The notes under the pieces: generated by a model
Database searches by the model: none
The model's input: the letters and a program-made list of their open reading frames with translations, nothing else
Told to the model about the DNA's origin: nothing
Origin: Actinomadura latina NBRC 106108
Lineage (GTDB): Bacteria > Actinomycetota > Actinomycetes > Streptosporangiales > Streptosporangiaceae
Length of the DNA stretch: 64,000 nucleotides
Reading direction: 5' to 3'
Assembly: GCF_001552195.1 (NCBI RefSeq)
Contig: NZ_BCQS01000006.1
Location: forward strand, 1-64,000
In this document: piece by piece, positions 49,509 through 57,920 of the stretch
How the letters are laid out: each line of letters starts with the position of its first letter
Numbering within the stretch: the stretch's first letter is position 1
Translations under genes and position numbers: made by a program

Positions 49509-50141
49509 CTACCGGGGCTCCGGGTTCGTCGTGACGGGCGTGAGGCGGATCTGGCCGTGCTGGCAGACCGGCCCGTACGTCCAGTTCGCGGTGACCTGCT
49601 CGGTGTTGTTAGGCGGAATCACCTTGAGCGCGGCCGGCTCGGGCTCGCAGCCGGCGCCGTCCGTCTCGTCCCCGGCGGGGACGACCGCCCAGTGCAGCCG
49701 CTCATAGGCGTGGCCGCCGTTGCCGATCGTGATCGTGCGCGCGGTGCCCGTGCGGATGACCTTCGTCGGGATCGTCCCGTCCGCGCCGGCCAGCTGAAGG
49801 CCCGACCAGCCGCCGGTCGTGCAGTGCTTCCCCGACTCGTTCGTCAGCACGAGCGTCGCGTAGCGGTTCCCGGCCGCGGCGCCGAGATCGGTGAGCCGCG
49901 CGCTGAGCATCCCGCTGGTGCAGTGCGGACGTCCCGCCGCGTTACCGGACGTCCCGCCGCCGTTCCCCGCCGTTCCGGACCCCCGGCTCGGGGCGGTGGA
50001 CGCCCCGGACGTGCCCGGCGGCGGTGCCGGCGCCGCGCCGCCGCTGGACGAAGCGCCGCTCACCGTGGAGCTGGACCCGCATCCGGCGAGTGCGGTGGTG
50101 ATGGCGGCGGCGGCGAGCGTCCCCCAGATGACCCGTGGCAT
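49509..50141 (-). CDS. DUF4232 lipoprotein
   Basis: A 210-residue lipoprotein: signal peptide with lipobox LAGC (Cys near residue 20), a Ser/Gly/Pro-rich linker of about 50 residues and a C-terminal DUF4232 beta-sandwich domain (CTSGMLSARLTDLGAAAGNRYATLVLTN). DUF4232 domains are abundant in actinobacterial surface proteins; their function is unknown. The ATG at 50141 follows GGGGGGT. It converges closely on the UDG gene, ten bases apart. Confidence 0.85.
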   Translation of the reverse strand: MPRVIWGTLAAAAITTALAGCGSSSTVSGASSSGGAAPAPPPGTSGASTAPSRGSGTAGNGGGTSGNAAGRPHCTSGMLSARLTDLGAAAGNRYATLVLTNESGKHCTTGGWSGLQLAGADGTIPTKVIRTGTARTITIGNGGHAYERLHWAVVPAGDETDGAGCEPEPAALKVIPPNNTEQVTANWTYGPVCQHGQIRLTPVTTNPEPR

Positions 50142-50355
50142 GGTGACCCCCCAGCGAATGAGAGCGACGGCGGGGCAGGGCCTTGGCCAAGCGGCCGGGG
50201 CGTGTGACCGGCCCCTGTCCCGGCCCGCCGCCCGCGGCCGCTTGGCGCCCCCGTCCGGCCCTGTCCCCGTCGTCTTCTTTCTGGTGGTACATCCCATGAG
50301 ATGCCGGATCGGGCCATGAAGTTCGCGAGCCGGGCAGGCGGGTATCGGCTCCGAC
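50142..50355. promoter_or_regulatory. Divergent region between DUF4232 and NDH-2 genes
   Basis: 214 bases without a gene. The leftward ribosome site (GGGGGGT) and an AT-richer part around 50276-50300 are visible. No operator-like inverted repeat stood out. Confidence 0.35.
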
Positions 50356-51762
50356 ATGCCTTCTCCAACAGTTCGGACGAGCGACCCTGCGGTCACCTCG
50401 GGGCGCGGCGGGGGGTCCGCGAAGCAGATCCTGGTCGTCGGCGGCGGGTACGTCGGCATGTACACGGCCTTGCGCCTGCAGCGGAAGCTCCGCCGGGAGC
50501 TGCGCCGCGGCGAGGTCGGCATCACCGTCATCGAGCCCCAGTCCTACATGACCTACCAGCCCTTCCTTCCCGAGGCGGCGGCGGGAAACCTGGAGCCCCG
50601 GCACGTGGTCGCGCCGCTGCGCAAGGTCCTGAAGCGGTGCCGGATCGTGAACGGCTACGTGACGCGGATCGACCACGCGTCCCGCCGGATCACCATCTGC
50701 CCCGCGGGCACGCGCACCGACGGCGTCGCCGAGCGGAACATCGACTACGACATGCTCGTGGTCGCGGTGGGGTCGATCTCGAAGACGCTGCCCATCCCGG
50801 GGCTCGCCGAATGGGGGATCGGGTTCAAGACCATCGAAGAGGCGATCTTCCTGCGCAACCACGTCCTGCACCAGCTCGACATCGCCGCGTCCAACCCGGG
50901 CGACGAGCAGGTCAGGAAGCGGGCGCTGACGTTCGTGTTCGTCGGGGCCGGATTCGCGGGCATCGAGGCCATGGCCGAACTGGAGGACATGTCGCGGGAC
51001 GCCTGCAAGTGGTTCCCCACCATCGACGAGCGCGAGATGCGCTGGATGATGGTCGAGGCGACCGACCGGATCCTGCCCGAGGTCGGTCCCGAGATGGGCC
51101 GCTGGACCGCCGACGCCCTGCGCCGCCGCGGCATCGAGGTCAAGATGAAGACCCAGCTGAAATCCGCCGAGAAACGGCACATCGTGCTCAGTGACGGCGA
51201 CGAGTTCGACGCCGGCACCCTCGTCTGGACGGCCGGCGTGAAACCCCACCCCGTCCTCAAGGACAGCGACCTGCCGCTGGACGGCAAGGGACGCCTCAAG
51301 GCGACCGCCGACCTCACCGTCGAGGGAGCGCAGGGCGTGTACACGGCCGGTGACAACGCCGCCGTCCCCGACCTCAGCGGGAAGGGCGATTTCACCGCGC
51401 CCAACGCCCAGCACGCGGTCAGGCAGGCCCGGCGGCTCGCCGACAACATCGTCGCGGACCTGCACGGCAAGCCGAGGAAGCCGTACAAGCACGCCTACGT
51501 CGGGTCCGTCGCGAGCCTCGGCCTGCACAAGGGCGTCGCGAACGTCTACGGGCTGCAGGTGCGGGGGCTGCCCGCCTGGTTCATGCACCGCACGTACCAT
51601 CTGTCGCGGATGCCGACCGTCAACCGCAAGTTCCGCATCACCATGGACTGGACGCTCGCGTTCTTCTTCCAGCGCGAAATCATCTCCCTGGCCGAACTGG
51701 AACGGCCGCGCCAGGAATTCGAACTCGCCGCGGGCAGGACCAGCGAGAACGTGACCGCCTGA
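50356..51762 (+). CDS. ndh: Type II NADH:quinone oxidoreductase (NDH-2)
   Basis: A 468-residue FAD-dependent single-subunit NADH dehydrogenase. The FAD site GGGYVGMYTA lies near residue 30, the NADH-binding GAGFAGIEAMAEL near 192, the AGDNAAVP motif near 330 and the quinone-side AQHAVRQ motif near 352. The C-terminal region (DWTLAFFFQREIISL) is the usual amphipathic membrane attachment. It feeds electrons from NADH to menaquinone without proton pumping. Confidence 0.93.
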   Translation: MPSPTVRTSDPAVTSGRGGGSAKQILVVGGGYVGMYTALRLQRKLRRELRRGEVGITVIEPQSYMTYQPFLPEAAAGNLEPRHVVAPLRKVLKRCRIVNGYVTRIDHASRRITICPAGTRTDGVAERNIDYDMLVVAVGSISKTLPIPGLAEWGIGFKTIEEAIFLRNHVLHQLDIAASNPGDEQVRKRALTFVFVGAGFAGIEAMAELEDMSRDACKWFPTIDEREMRWMMVEATDRILPEVGPEMGRWTADALRRRGIEVKMKTQLKSAEKRHIVLSDGDEFDAGTLVWTAGVKPHPVLKDSDLPLDGKGRLKATADLTVEGAQGVYTAGDNAAVPDLSGKGDFTAPNAQHAVRQARRLADNIVADLHGKPRKPYKHAYVGSVASLGLHKGVANVYGLQVRGLPAWFMHRTYHLSRMPTVNRKFRITMDWTLAFFFQREIISLAELERPRQEFELAAGRTSENVTA

Positions 51763-51929
51763 CCCCATCCGTCGAGGCGGACCCGGGCGGGGAGGAGCGC
51801 CGAAGGCCTGCCCGCGCGGGCCTTCCACGCGTCTTGACTGGCCTTGTCGAACTGGCCGGACCCGGCCGCGCCCGCCGCCCATAGGAAAGGACTCGCCGCC
51901 GCCGGCCCCTCACTCGATATGATGACGCC
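51763..51929. other. Gene-free lead to the tRNA
   Basis: No convincing gene on either strand. TATGAT at 51918-51923 lies seven bases before the tRNA 5' end and is a good -10 candidate; no matching -35 was seen. Together with the tRNA and downstream DNA this makes up the 463-base gap between two protein genes. Confidence 0.5.
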
Positions 51930-52002
51930 GCCCCTGTAGCCCAATGGCAGAGGCAGGCTCCCTAAAAGAGCCATTGTGTCGGTTCGAGTCCGACCAGGGG
52001 CA
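51930..52002 (+). tRNA. tRNA with UAA anticodon, class I shape (isotype uncertain)
   Basis: A 73-base cloverleaf: acceptor GCCCCTG/CAGGGGC (7 bp perfect), three-pair D stem (GCC/GGC), anticodon stem GGCTC/GAGCC (5 bp perfect) with loop CCTAAAA, five-base variable region ATTGT, T stem GTCGG/CCGAC (5 bp perfect) with loop TTCGAGT, and A at the discriminator. CCA is not encoded. The anticodon by position is UAA, which would read the Leu codon UUA. Bacterial Leu tRNAs normally have a long variable arm, and base 33 is C instead of the near-universal U. It is either a non-standard tRNA or a conserved tRNA-like gene. Confidence 0.8.
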
Positions 52003-52022
52003 CGAGTCGGATTGTCCTGCTC

Positions 52023-52039
52023 GCCGATCTTCGATCGGC
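52023..52039. terminator. Hairpin downstream of the tRNA
   Basis: Perfect 7-base arms GCCGATC and GATCGGC with a TTC loop, 20 bases after the tRNA. It is a plausible terminator or 3' processing structure; no T-tract follows. Confidence 0.5.
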
Positions 52040-52060
52040 CACGCCGGGGCCCGCAGCGTT

Positions 52061-52116
52061 GATCCAGGGGGGCGACCCCCTGGAACCCCCGGCGCGACGG
52101 CTTCGCCGCGTCGCGC
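52061..52116. repeat. Dispersed bipartite palindromic element, copy C
   Basis: CCAGGGGGGCGACCCCCTGG (52064-52083) followed by a strong hairpin with 8-base arms GCGCGACG and CGTCGCGC around GCTTCGCCG. Reverse-complemented, it has the same order (small hairpin, G-tract, palindrome, GGAT) as the copy in mfd. Confidence 0.75.
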
Positions 52117-52225
52117 GGAGGTGTGCCGTTCGTCGCCGTGATGGAGCCGGGCGGGATTCGCACTGATCATGCGGGGGTTTCACGTTTACACTGGGGGGCC
52201 ACGTCGGCCGAAAGTGGAGACTCTG

Positions 52226-53038
52226 ATGGAGAGCAGAAACCCCGCGTTCCGGGGGAACGCCTTCGACCCGCGGGCCGGGGGTGCCGCTTACGGCGCACCG
52301 GGCTACGGGGCACAGCAGTACGGGGCCGCCGGCTACGCGGCCCCCGGATACGCGCCGCCGGCCACCCGGCCGATGACCATGGACGACGTCGTCGTCCGCG
52401 GGTTCATGACGCTCGCCGTCCTGGTGCTCACCGCGGCGCTCGCGTGGGCGCTGGTGCCCATCGAGCTCGCGACGCCGGTGCTGGTCGTCGCCCTCATCGC
52501 CGAGATCGGGATCTGGGCGTTCATCACGTTCGGCCGCAAGGCGAACGCGCCGACGGTGCTGGCGTTCGCGGCCGTCTACGGGATCGCCGTCGGCATCATC
52601 AGCCACGCCTACAACGACCTCTACCACGGCGTGGTCTTCCAGGCCGTGATCGGCACCGCGCTGGCGTTCGGCGCCACGCTCGCCGTCTACGCGCTGCGCA
52701 TCGTGCGGGTGACGCCGAAGTTCGCCAAGTTCGTCGTCGCCGCGGGCGCCGCGCTCATCGGGCTGATGATCATCAACATGCTGGTGCACCTGTTCGGCGG
52801 CGACCAGGGCATCGGCATCCGCGACCCGGGCAGCCCGCTCGCCTACGTCTTCAGCGTCGTCGCGATCCTGGTCGGCTGCTTCTTCCTGCTGCTGGACTTC
52901 GACGCCGTCGAGCAGGGCGTCCGCCAGGGGGCGCCGGAGAAGTTCGCCTGGTACTGCGCGTTCGGGCTGGTGCTGAGCCTGGTGTGGATCTACCTGGAGA
53001 TCCTCCGGCTGCTCAGCTACTTCAGCGGACGCGACTAG
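52226..53038 (+). CDS. Bax inhibitor-1/YccA family membrane protein
   Basis: A 270-residue protein with seven membrane helices and the family features RxFMTLAVLVLTAALAWAL, GIISHAYND and LLLDFDAVEQGV (acidic residues in the last helices that form the di-aspartyl pH sensor). The first 50 residues are rich in Tyr, Gly, Ala and Pro (QYGAAGYAAPGYAPP), as in many actinobacterial members. Homologues mediate pH-dependent calcium leak. The ATG at 52226 is six bases after GGAG. Confidence 0.93.
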   Translation: MESRNPAFRGNAFDPRAGGAAYGAPGYGAQQYGAAGYAAPGYAPPATRPMTMDDVVVRGFMTLAVLVLTAALAWALVPIELATPVLVVALIAEIGIWAFITFGRKANAPTVLAFAAVYGIAVGIISHAYNDLYHGVVFQAVIGTALAFGATLAVYALRIVRVTPKFAKFVVAAGAALIGLMIINMLVHLFGGDQGIGIRDPGSPLAYVFSVVAILVGCFFLLLDFDAVEQGVRQGAPEKFAWYCAFGLVLSLVWIYLEILRLLSYFSGRD

Positions 53039-53048
53039 CCGCGACATT

Positions 53049-53082
53049 GATCAGCCCCGCGCCGGGCGGTGCGGGGCTGATC
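53049..53082 (+). terminator. Strong hairpin terminator after the Bax inhibitor-1 gene
   Basis: Perfect 12-base arms GATCAGCCCCGC and GCGGGGCTGATC with a ten-base loop, starting ten bases after the stop codon. Confidence 0.88.
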
Positions 53083-53187
53083 CATGTGGGATCTCGGCGC
53101 CAGGGTCGTGGCGACGCAGCGGCACGACTGCGGGGGCATCCGTTGGCGGGATCCCACCGGGTCTGTATGAAGTTCGGGGGCGCGCGC

Positions 53188-53415
53188 TCAGTAGTGGCGC
53201 GCGCGGCGCGCACGCTCGTGCTCGCGCACCAGCGCGGCGGCGTAGCCGTGCGAGAGGTTGTGCTCGTCGGCCAGCCAGCTGCTGCGTTCCTCGCAGCGGG
53301 TGAACGAGGGACCGTTCTCGATCGTGGTGAACCACTCGGGGATGTCACGTCCTGTGACTTGCGGAATGCGTGCGATCAGCTTGGTGTGCGTCTCCGGCGA
53401 GTGGCTCAGTGACAA
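53188..53415 (-). CDS. DUF4287 domain-containing small protein
   Basis: A 75-residue protein starting at TTG 53415, six bases after GGAGG; the longer upstream reading has no ribosome site. It matches the DUF4287 pattern HTKLIARIPQVTGRDIPEW and ADEHNLSHGYAAALVREH, a small helical domain common in actinobacteria and of unknown function. Confidence 0.85.
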   Translation of the reverse strand: MSLSHSPETHTKLIARIPQVTGRDIPEWFTTIENGPSFTRCEERSSWLADEHNLSHGYAAALVREHERARRARHY

Positions 53416-53549
53416 TTGGCACCTCCAGGTCGCGGGGCTCTTCCTGCTGACTCTGCAACACGTCTCCGCATGTGACAAGACCCTAACGGGGACCTATCTT
53501 TTGCGTTACGTAGATCATTTATAACGGGGATATTCCCCGGAAACGCGCA
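53416..53549. promoter_or_regulatory. AT-rich promoter region of the DUF4287 gene
   Basis: One of the most AT-rich stretches of the window (ATTTATAA, TTTTGCGTTACG around 53500-53524). A palindrome CGGGGA-tat-TCCCCG lies at 53525-53539. It probably holds the leftward promoter and an operator; no regulator is evident. Confidence 0.5.
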
Positions 53550-53595
53550 GGTGGCCCGCACGAAGGCCCCGCAGGGCACTCTCGCGCGGGCCACC
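53550..53595 (-). terminator. Long-loop hairpin after the thiolase gene
   Basis: Perfect 10-base arms GGTGGCCCGC (53550-53559) and GCGGGCCACC (53586-53595), ten bases after the thiolase stop on the leftward strand. Confidence 0.6.
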
Positions 53596-53605
53596 GCCCG
53601 GAGAA

Positions 53606-54826
53606 CTAGGAGAGCCGCTCCAGGATCATCGCCATGCCCTGGCCGCCGCCCACGCACATCGTCTCCAGACCGAACTGCTTGTCGTGGAACTTCAGCCCGT
53701 TGAGGAGCGTGGAGGTGATACGGGCGCCCGTCATGCCGAACGGGTGGCCGACCGCGATCGCGCCGCCGTTCACGTTCAGCTTGTCGTGGTCGATGCCGAG
53801 GTCCTCGGCGGACGGCAGCACCTGCGCCGCGAACGCCTCGTTGATCTCCACGAGGTCGATGTCGCCGATGGTCATGCCCGCCTTGGCGAGGGCCTTGCGG
53901 GACGCGTCCACCGGGCCGAGGCCCATGATCTCGGGGGACAGGCCGGTGACGCCGGTCGACACGATCCGGGCCAGCGGGGTGATGCCGAGTTCGGCGGCCT
54001 TGGTGTCGCTCATGACGACCACCGCGGCGGCGCCGTCGTTCAGCGGGCAGCAGTTGCCCGCGGTGACCGTACCGTCCGGCCGGAACACCGGCTGGAGCTG
54101 CGACACCTTCTCGTAGCTGGTGCCGGGCCGGGGGCCGTCGTCCTTGGCGACGACGCTGCCGTCCGGCAGCGTCACCGGGGTGATGTCCTTCTCCCAGAAG
54201 CCGTTCCCGAGCGCCTTCTCGGCGAGGTTCTGCGAGCGGACGCCGAACTCGTCCTGCGCCTGGCGGGACACGCCGCGCATCCCGGCGACGTTCTCGGCGG
54301 TCTGCCCCATCGCGATGTAGATGTCGGGGAGCGTGCCGTCCTCGCGCGGGTCGCGCCACACCGGCGCGCCGCCCTCGCCCGCCTTGGCGGTGCGGGCCTG
54401 CGCGTCCGCGAACAGCGGGTTCTGCGTGTCGGGCAGCCCGTCGCTGCTGCCCTTGGCGAACCGGCTGACGGTCTCGACGCCGGCCGAGACGATCACGTCG
54501 GCCTCGCCCGCCTTGATCGCGTGCAGCGCCATCCGGGTCGTCTGCAGCGAGGACGAGCAGTACCGGGTGATGGTGGCGCCGGGCACGTTGTCCCAGCCCA
54601 GCAGGACCGACACGACGCGCGCCATGTTGTAGCCCTGCTCACCGCCGGGCAGCCCGCAGCCGAGCAGCAGGTCGTCGATCTGGTCCGGGCCGAGCTGCGG
54701 GACCTTCGCCATCGCGGCGGTGATCATCTGGGCGGTGAGGTCGTCGGGCCGGATGTCCTTGAGCGAACCCTTGAAGGCGCGTCCGATCGGCGAGCGCGCG
54801 GTTGCGACGATGACTGCTTCGGGCAT
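53606..54826 (-). CDS. Acetyl-CoA acyltransferase (thiolase)
   Basis: A 406-residue thiolase. Cys90 (ITRYCSSSLQT) is the acyl-accepting residue, the catalytic His lies in GHPFGMTGAR near 358 and the second Cys in ETMCVGGGQGMA near 388. It splits 3-ketoacyl-CoA in beta-oxidation or condenses acetyl-CoA. The ATG at 54826 follows AGGAGAC. It stands alone, without a fadB-like neighbour in the window. Confidence 0.94.
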   Translation of the reverse strand: MPEAVIVATARSPIGRAFKGSLKDIRPDDLTAQMITAAMAKVPQLGPDQIDDLLLGCGLPGGEQGYNMARVVSVLLGWDNVPGATITRYCSSSLQTTRMALHAIKAGEADVIVSAGVETVSRFAKGSSDGLPDTQNPLFADAQARTAKAGEGGAPVWRDPREDGTLPDIYIAMGQTAENVAGMRGVSRQAQDEFGVRSQNLAEKALGNGFWEKDITPVTLPDGSVVAKDDGPRPGTSYEKVSQLQPVFRPDGTVTAGNCCPLNDGAAAVVVMSDTKAAELGITPLARIVSTGVTGLSPEIMGLGPVDASRKALAKAGMTIGDIDLVEINEAFAAQVLPSAEDLGIDHDKLNVNGGAIAVGHPFGMTGARITSTLLNGLKFHDKQFGLETMCVGGGQGMAMILERLS

Positions 54827-55152
54827 GGCGGGTCTCCTGTCTCAGTGGCCGAATGGTCCAACTTACTCACCGGTCACCTGGTCAATCTAACCGCCGGCAC
54901 CGGTGCCGTGCACGCCGACCCCCCGGCTCTATCGTACGGCGCGTCTAATAAGTGTCGACTTACTGACCTGCGGCGAATCCCGATCCCCAGGTGACGGTCA
55001 CCCCATGCGCCTGGGACGCCGGGCGGCCGACCCTGGGTCCCACGCCACCGGCCGGGCCGCCGCGAGCGCGGGCGGCGGACCGGCCGGCCGGCGTGCCGGA
55101 CCGCCGGGGTCCCGTCTTCCGGTGACCGGACGGGCCCCGGTTCGGCCGGCGC
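54827..55152. promoter_or_regulatory. Thiolase promoter region with palindrome
   Basis: 326 bases without a convincing gene between two leftward genes. A 14-base palindrome TAAGT-gtcg-ACTTA lies at 54949-54962. ACTTACTnACC occurs twice (about 54860 and 54957), as expected for a TetR-type repressor site controlling the thiolase. The 54990-55150 part is GC-rich and featureless. Confidence 0.45.
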
Positions 55153-56223
55153 TCAGCCACCGGTCTCGGGCTCCGGCCGCGAGCGCGTCCGGAGCCGGGT
55201 CGCGAGGCGTACCGGAGCGACCGCGCCGATCGCCGCGATGCCGCCGGCCAGCGGGCGGCCCAGTGCCTGCCGCAGCGGGCGCTGCAGGGGATACCGCAGC
55301 GTGGCCCAGCGGCCCCGCGGGCCGCGGTCGTCGCCGGCGACGGACGCCCCGCTGACCTCGGTCCCGGCCCGCTCGGCGGCCTCGGCGGCGGCCAGCGAGA
55401 CCGGGCGGGCGGCCGCGCCGGGCAGGTCGGGCTCCAGCCCCAGCGCCGCGGCCATCGACGGCAGGACGGCGGCGGCCGCGGCGGCGTAGCCCCGCGCGGA
55501 CGGGTGGTAGCGGTCCTCGCTGAACATCGACAGCGGGTCGGCGGCGAACTCGCGGCCGAGCAGGTCGCCGAGCGAGACCGAGCGGGCGCCGTGCTCGACG
55601 ACGGCGATCATCTGCGCGGCGGCGAGCTGCCGGCAGGCGCGCCGGGCGAACCACCGCAGCGGCTGCATCAGCGGCTTCACCGAGCCGAGGTCGGGGCAGG
55701 TGCCGACGACCACCTGGCCGCCCGCGTCGCGCAGCCGCCCGACCGCGTCCGCGAGGTGCCGGACGGACTCGGCGGGGGTGATCCGGCCGGTCACGTCGTT
55801 CGCGCCGATCATGATGACGGCGATGTCGGGACGGGTCTGCAGGGCCTGCTCGACCTGGGCGCCGAGGGCCTGCGACCGGGACCCGGGGCGGGCCACGTTC
55901 GTCAGCCGGACGGGGCGCCCGGCGATCGCGGCGAGCCCGGTGGCGAGGTGCGCGGCGGGCGTCTCCGCCGGGGTGTGCACGCCGAGCCCGGCCGCGGTCG
56001 AGTCGCCGAGCATGACCAGCGACAGCGGCGCGCCGCCGGACGCCTCGCCGTAGAGTCCGTCGGCCGCCGGCGGGTCGCCGTAGGGCGTCGCCTGGATGAT
56101 CCGGCGGGCCAGCTTCGCCTCCACGACGATGAGGCCGAAGGTGACGCCGCCGATCGCCGTGATGCCGCCTCCGCCATAGGCCGCGGCGGCCGCGATGCGC
56201 CGGGCGGTGAATGCTCTCAACAT
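55153..56223 (-). CDS. SGNH/GDSL hydrolase with membrane anchor
   Basis: A 356-residue protein with an N-terminal signal-anchor helix (residues 8-32). The hydrolase core has block I LGDSTAAG near 72 (Ser nucleophile), the oxyanion Asn in MIGANDVT near 138 and block V DRYHPSARG near 238 (Asp/His). A C-terminal 70-residue arginine/alanine-rich tail follows. It probably acts outside the cell as an esterase or lipase on a lipid or acylated polymer. Confidence 0.88.
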   Translation of the reverse strand: MLRAFTARRIAAAAAYGGGGITAIGGVTFGLIVVEAKLARRIIQATPYGDPPAADGLYGEASGGAPLSLVMLGDSTAAGLGVHTPAETPAAHLATGLAAIAGRPVRLTNVARPGSRSQALGAQVEQALQTRPDIAVIMIGANDVTGRITPAESVRHLADAVGRLRDAGGQVVVGTCPDLGSVKPLMQPLRWFARRACRQLAAAQMIAVVEHGARSVSLGDLLGREFAADPLSMFSEDRYHPSARGYAAAAAAVLPSMAAALGLEPDLPGAAARPVSLAAAEAAERAGTEVSGASVAGDDRGPRGRWATLRYPLQRPLRQALGRPLAGGIAAIGAVAPVRLATRLRTRSRPEPETGG

Positions 56224-56406
56224 GCTGCGCTGACCCTCCGTGATTAAGTACCTACCCGCGCGAAGAGGAGTTGATGCCTGGCCCGTCGATGTCGGCTAAC
56301 GTCGGAAACGGGAAACCTTCCGGAGCCGCACCCGTTCCGCCGTGTTACCGGCGGCGGATCGGGGACGCGCTGCTCGGATCCACACTGAACCGACAAGGAT
56401 GTCGCG

Positions 56407-57783
56407 GTGCACGTACACGACTCGCTCGTCGAACTGATGGGCAACACCCCCCTCGTTCGGCTGCGCAAGGTGACCGGGAGCCTGCGCCCGCAGGTGCTCG
56501 CCAAGGTGGAGTACTTCAACCCCGGCGGCTCGGTGAAGGACCGCATCGCGGTCCGCATGATCGACGCGGCCGAGAAGTCCGGCGAGCTGCGGCCGGGCGG
56601 CACGATCGTCGAGCCGACGTCCGGCAACACCGGGGTGGGGCTCGCCATCGTCGCGCAGGAGCGCGGCTACCGCTGCGTCTTCGTCTGCCCCGACAAGGTC
56701 GGCAAGGACAAGATCGACGTGCTGCGCGCGTACGGCGCCGAGGTCGTCGTCTGCCCGACGGCGGTGAACCCCGAGCACCCCGACTCCTACTACTCGGTGT
56801 CGGACCGGCTCGCCGCCGAGATCCCCGGCGCGTGGAAGCCGAACCAGTACACCAACCCGCAGAACCCGCAGTCGCACTACGAGACGACCGGCCCGGAGCT
56901 GTGGGAGCAGACCGAGGGCCGCATCACCCACTTCGTCGCGGGCATCGGCACTGGCGGCACGATCAGCGGCACCGGCCGGTACCTCAAGGACGTGTCCGGC
57001 GGCCGGGTGCAGATCATCGGCGCCGACCCGGAGGGCTCGGTCTACTCGGGCGGCTCGGGCCGTCCCTACCTCACCGAGGGCGTCGGCGAGGACATCTGGC
57101 CCGAGACCTACGACCGCGAGATCTGCGACGACGTCATCGCGGTGTCCGACAAGGACTCCTTCGTCATGACCCGGCGGCTCGCCCGCGAGGAGGCGCTGCT
57201 CGTCGGCGGCTCCTGCGGCATGGCCGTGGTCGCGGCGCTGCGCGTCGCCGAGAAGGCCGGCCCGGACGCGGTGGTGGTCGTGCTGCTGCCGGACGGCGGG
57301 CGCGGCTACCTCGGCAAGATCTTCAACGACGGCTGGATGGCCGACTACGGCTTCCTCACCCCGCACAGCGAGGAGGCCCGGGTCGGCGAGGTGCTCACCC
57401 GCAAGGGCGGCACGCTGCCGGAGTTCGTGCACGTCCACCCGCACGAGACCGTGCAGACCGCGATCGCCATCATGCGCGAGTACGAGGTGTCGCAGGTCCC
57501 GGTGATGAAGGAGGAGCCGCCGGTCATGGCGGCCGAGGTGGTCGGCTCGGTCGGTGAGACCGACCTGCTCGACGTCATGGTGAAGGGCGAGGCGAAGATG
57601 TCCGAGCCGGTCGAGCTGCACATGTCGCCGCCGCTGCCGACGCTCGGCTACGGCGAGCCGGTGTCCAAGGCGGTCGGCGTGCTGGAGAAGTCCGGCGCGG
57701 CCGTCGTCCTCGTGGATGGCAAGCCGAAGGGCCTCGTCACCCGCCAGGACCTCCTCTCCTTCCTGGCGGCGTCCACCACCTGA
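56407..57783 (+). CDS. cbs: Cystathionine beta-synthase
   Basis: A 458-residue PLP enzyme that joins serine and homocysteine. The PLP lysine is K44 in GGSVKDR; the PTSGNTG phosphate loop lies near residue 75 and GTGGTISGTG near 182. The C-terminal 120 residues form a pair of CBS domains as in full-length cystathionine beta-synthases and unlike the shorter cysteine synthases CysK/CysM. The GTG start is six bases after AAGGA. With the cystathionine gamma-synthase gene 2.4 kb further on it covers both directions of transsulfuration. It is divergent from the SGNH gene. Confidence 0.93.
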   Translation: MHVHDSLVELMGNTPLVRLRKVTGSLRPQVLAKVEYFNPGGSVKDRIAVRMIDAAEKSGELRPGGTIVEPTSGNTGVGLAIVAQERGYRCVFVCPDKVGKDKIDVLRAYGAEVVVCPTAVNPEHPDSYYSVSDRLAAEIPGAWKPNQYTNPQNPQSHYETTGPELWEQTEGRITHFVAGIGTGGTISGTGRYLKDVSGGRVQIIGADPEGSVYSGGSGRPYLTEGVGEDIWPETYDREICDDVIAVSDKDSFVMTRRLAREEALLVGGSCGMAVVAALRVAEKAGPDAVVVVLLPDGGRGYLGKIFNDGWMADYGFLTPHSEEARVGEVLTRKGGTLPEFVHVHPHETVQTAIAIMREYEVSQVPVMKEEPPVMAAEVVGSVGETDLLDVMVKGEAKMSEPVELHMSPPLPTLGYGEPVSKAVGVLEKSGAAVVLVDGKPKGLVTRQDLLSFLAASTT

Positions 57784-57794
57784 CCGGTCCCGCA

Positions 57795-57837
57795 CGCCGG
57801 AGGCCCGGAGATCATCGCGATCTCCGGGCCTCCGGCG
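57795..57837 (+). terminator. Perfect 19-base-pair terminator hairpin
   Basis: Arms of 19 bases at 57795-57813 and 57819-57837 with loop ATCGC, starting 11 bases after the cystathionine beta-synthase stop. It faces the convergent MMPL gene and may act in both directions. Confidence 0.92.
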
Positions 57838-57920
57838 TTGCGGGGAGTATGCCGGGTTGCGGAGCCGGCCGGTGGGCGGCGTTTCGGGCCGTGCTCCGCA
57901 ACCCGACGTTCAGGGGGCTC

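Noticed and set aside
52064-52083. tRNA-linked attachment site of an integrated element
   Set aside because: There is a palindrome near the tRNA, but no repeat of the tRNA 3' end, integrase or phage gene was found nearby.
54903-55355. 150-residue rightward frame upstream of the SGNH gene
   Set aside because: Composition is Arg/Pro/Gly/Ser noise and half of it is antisense to the SGNH gene.
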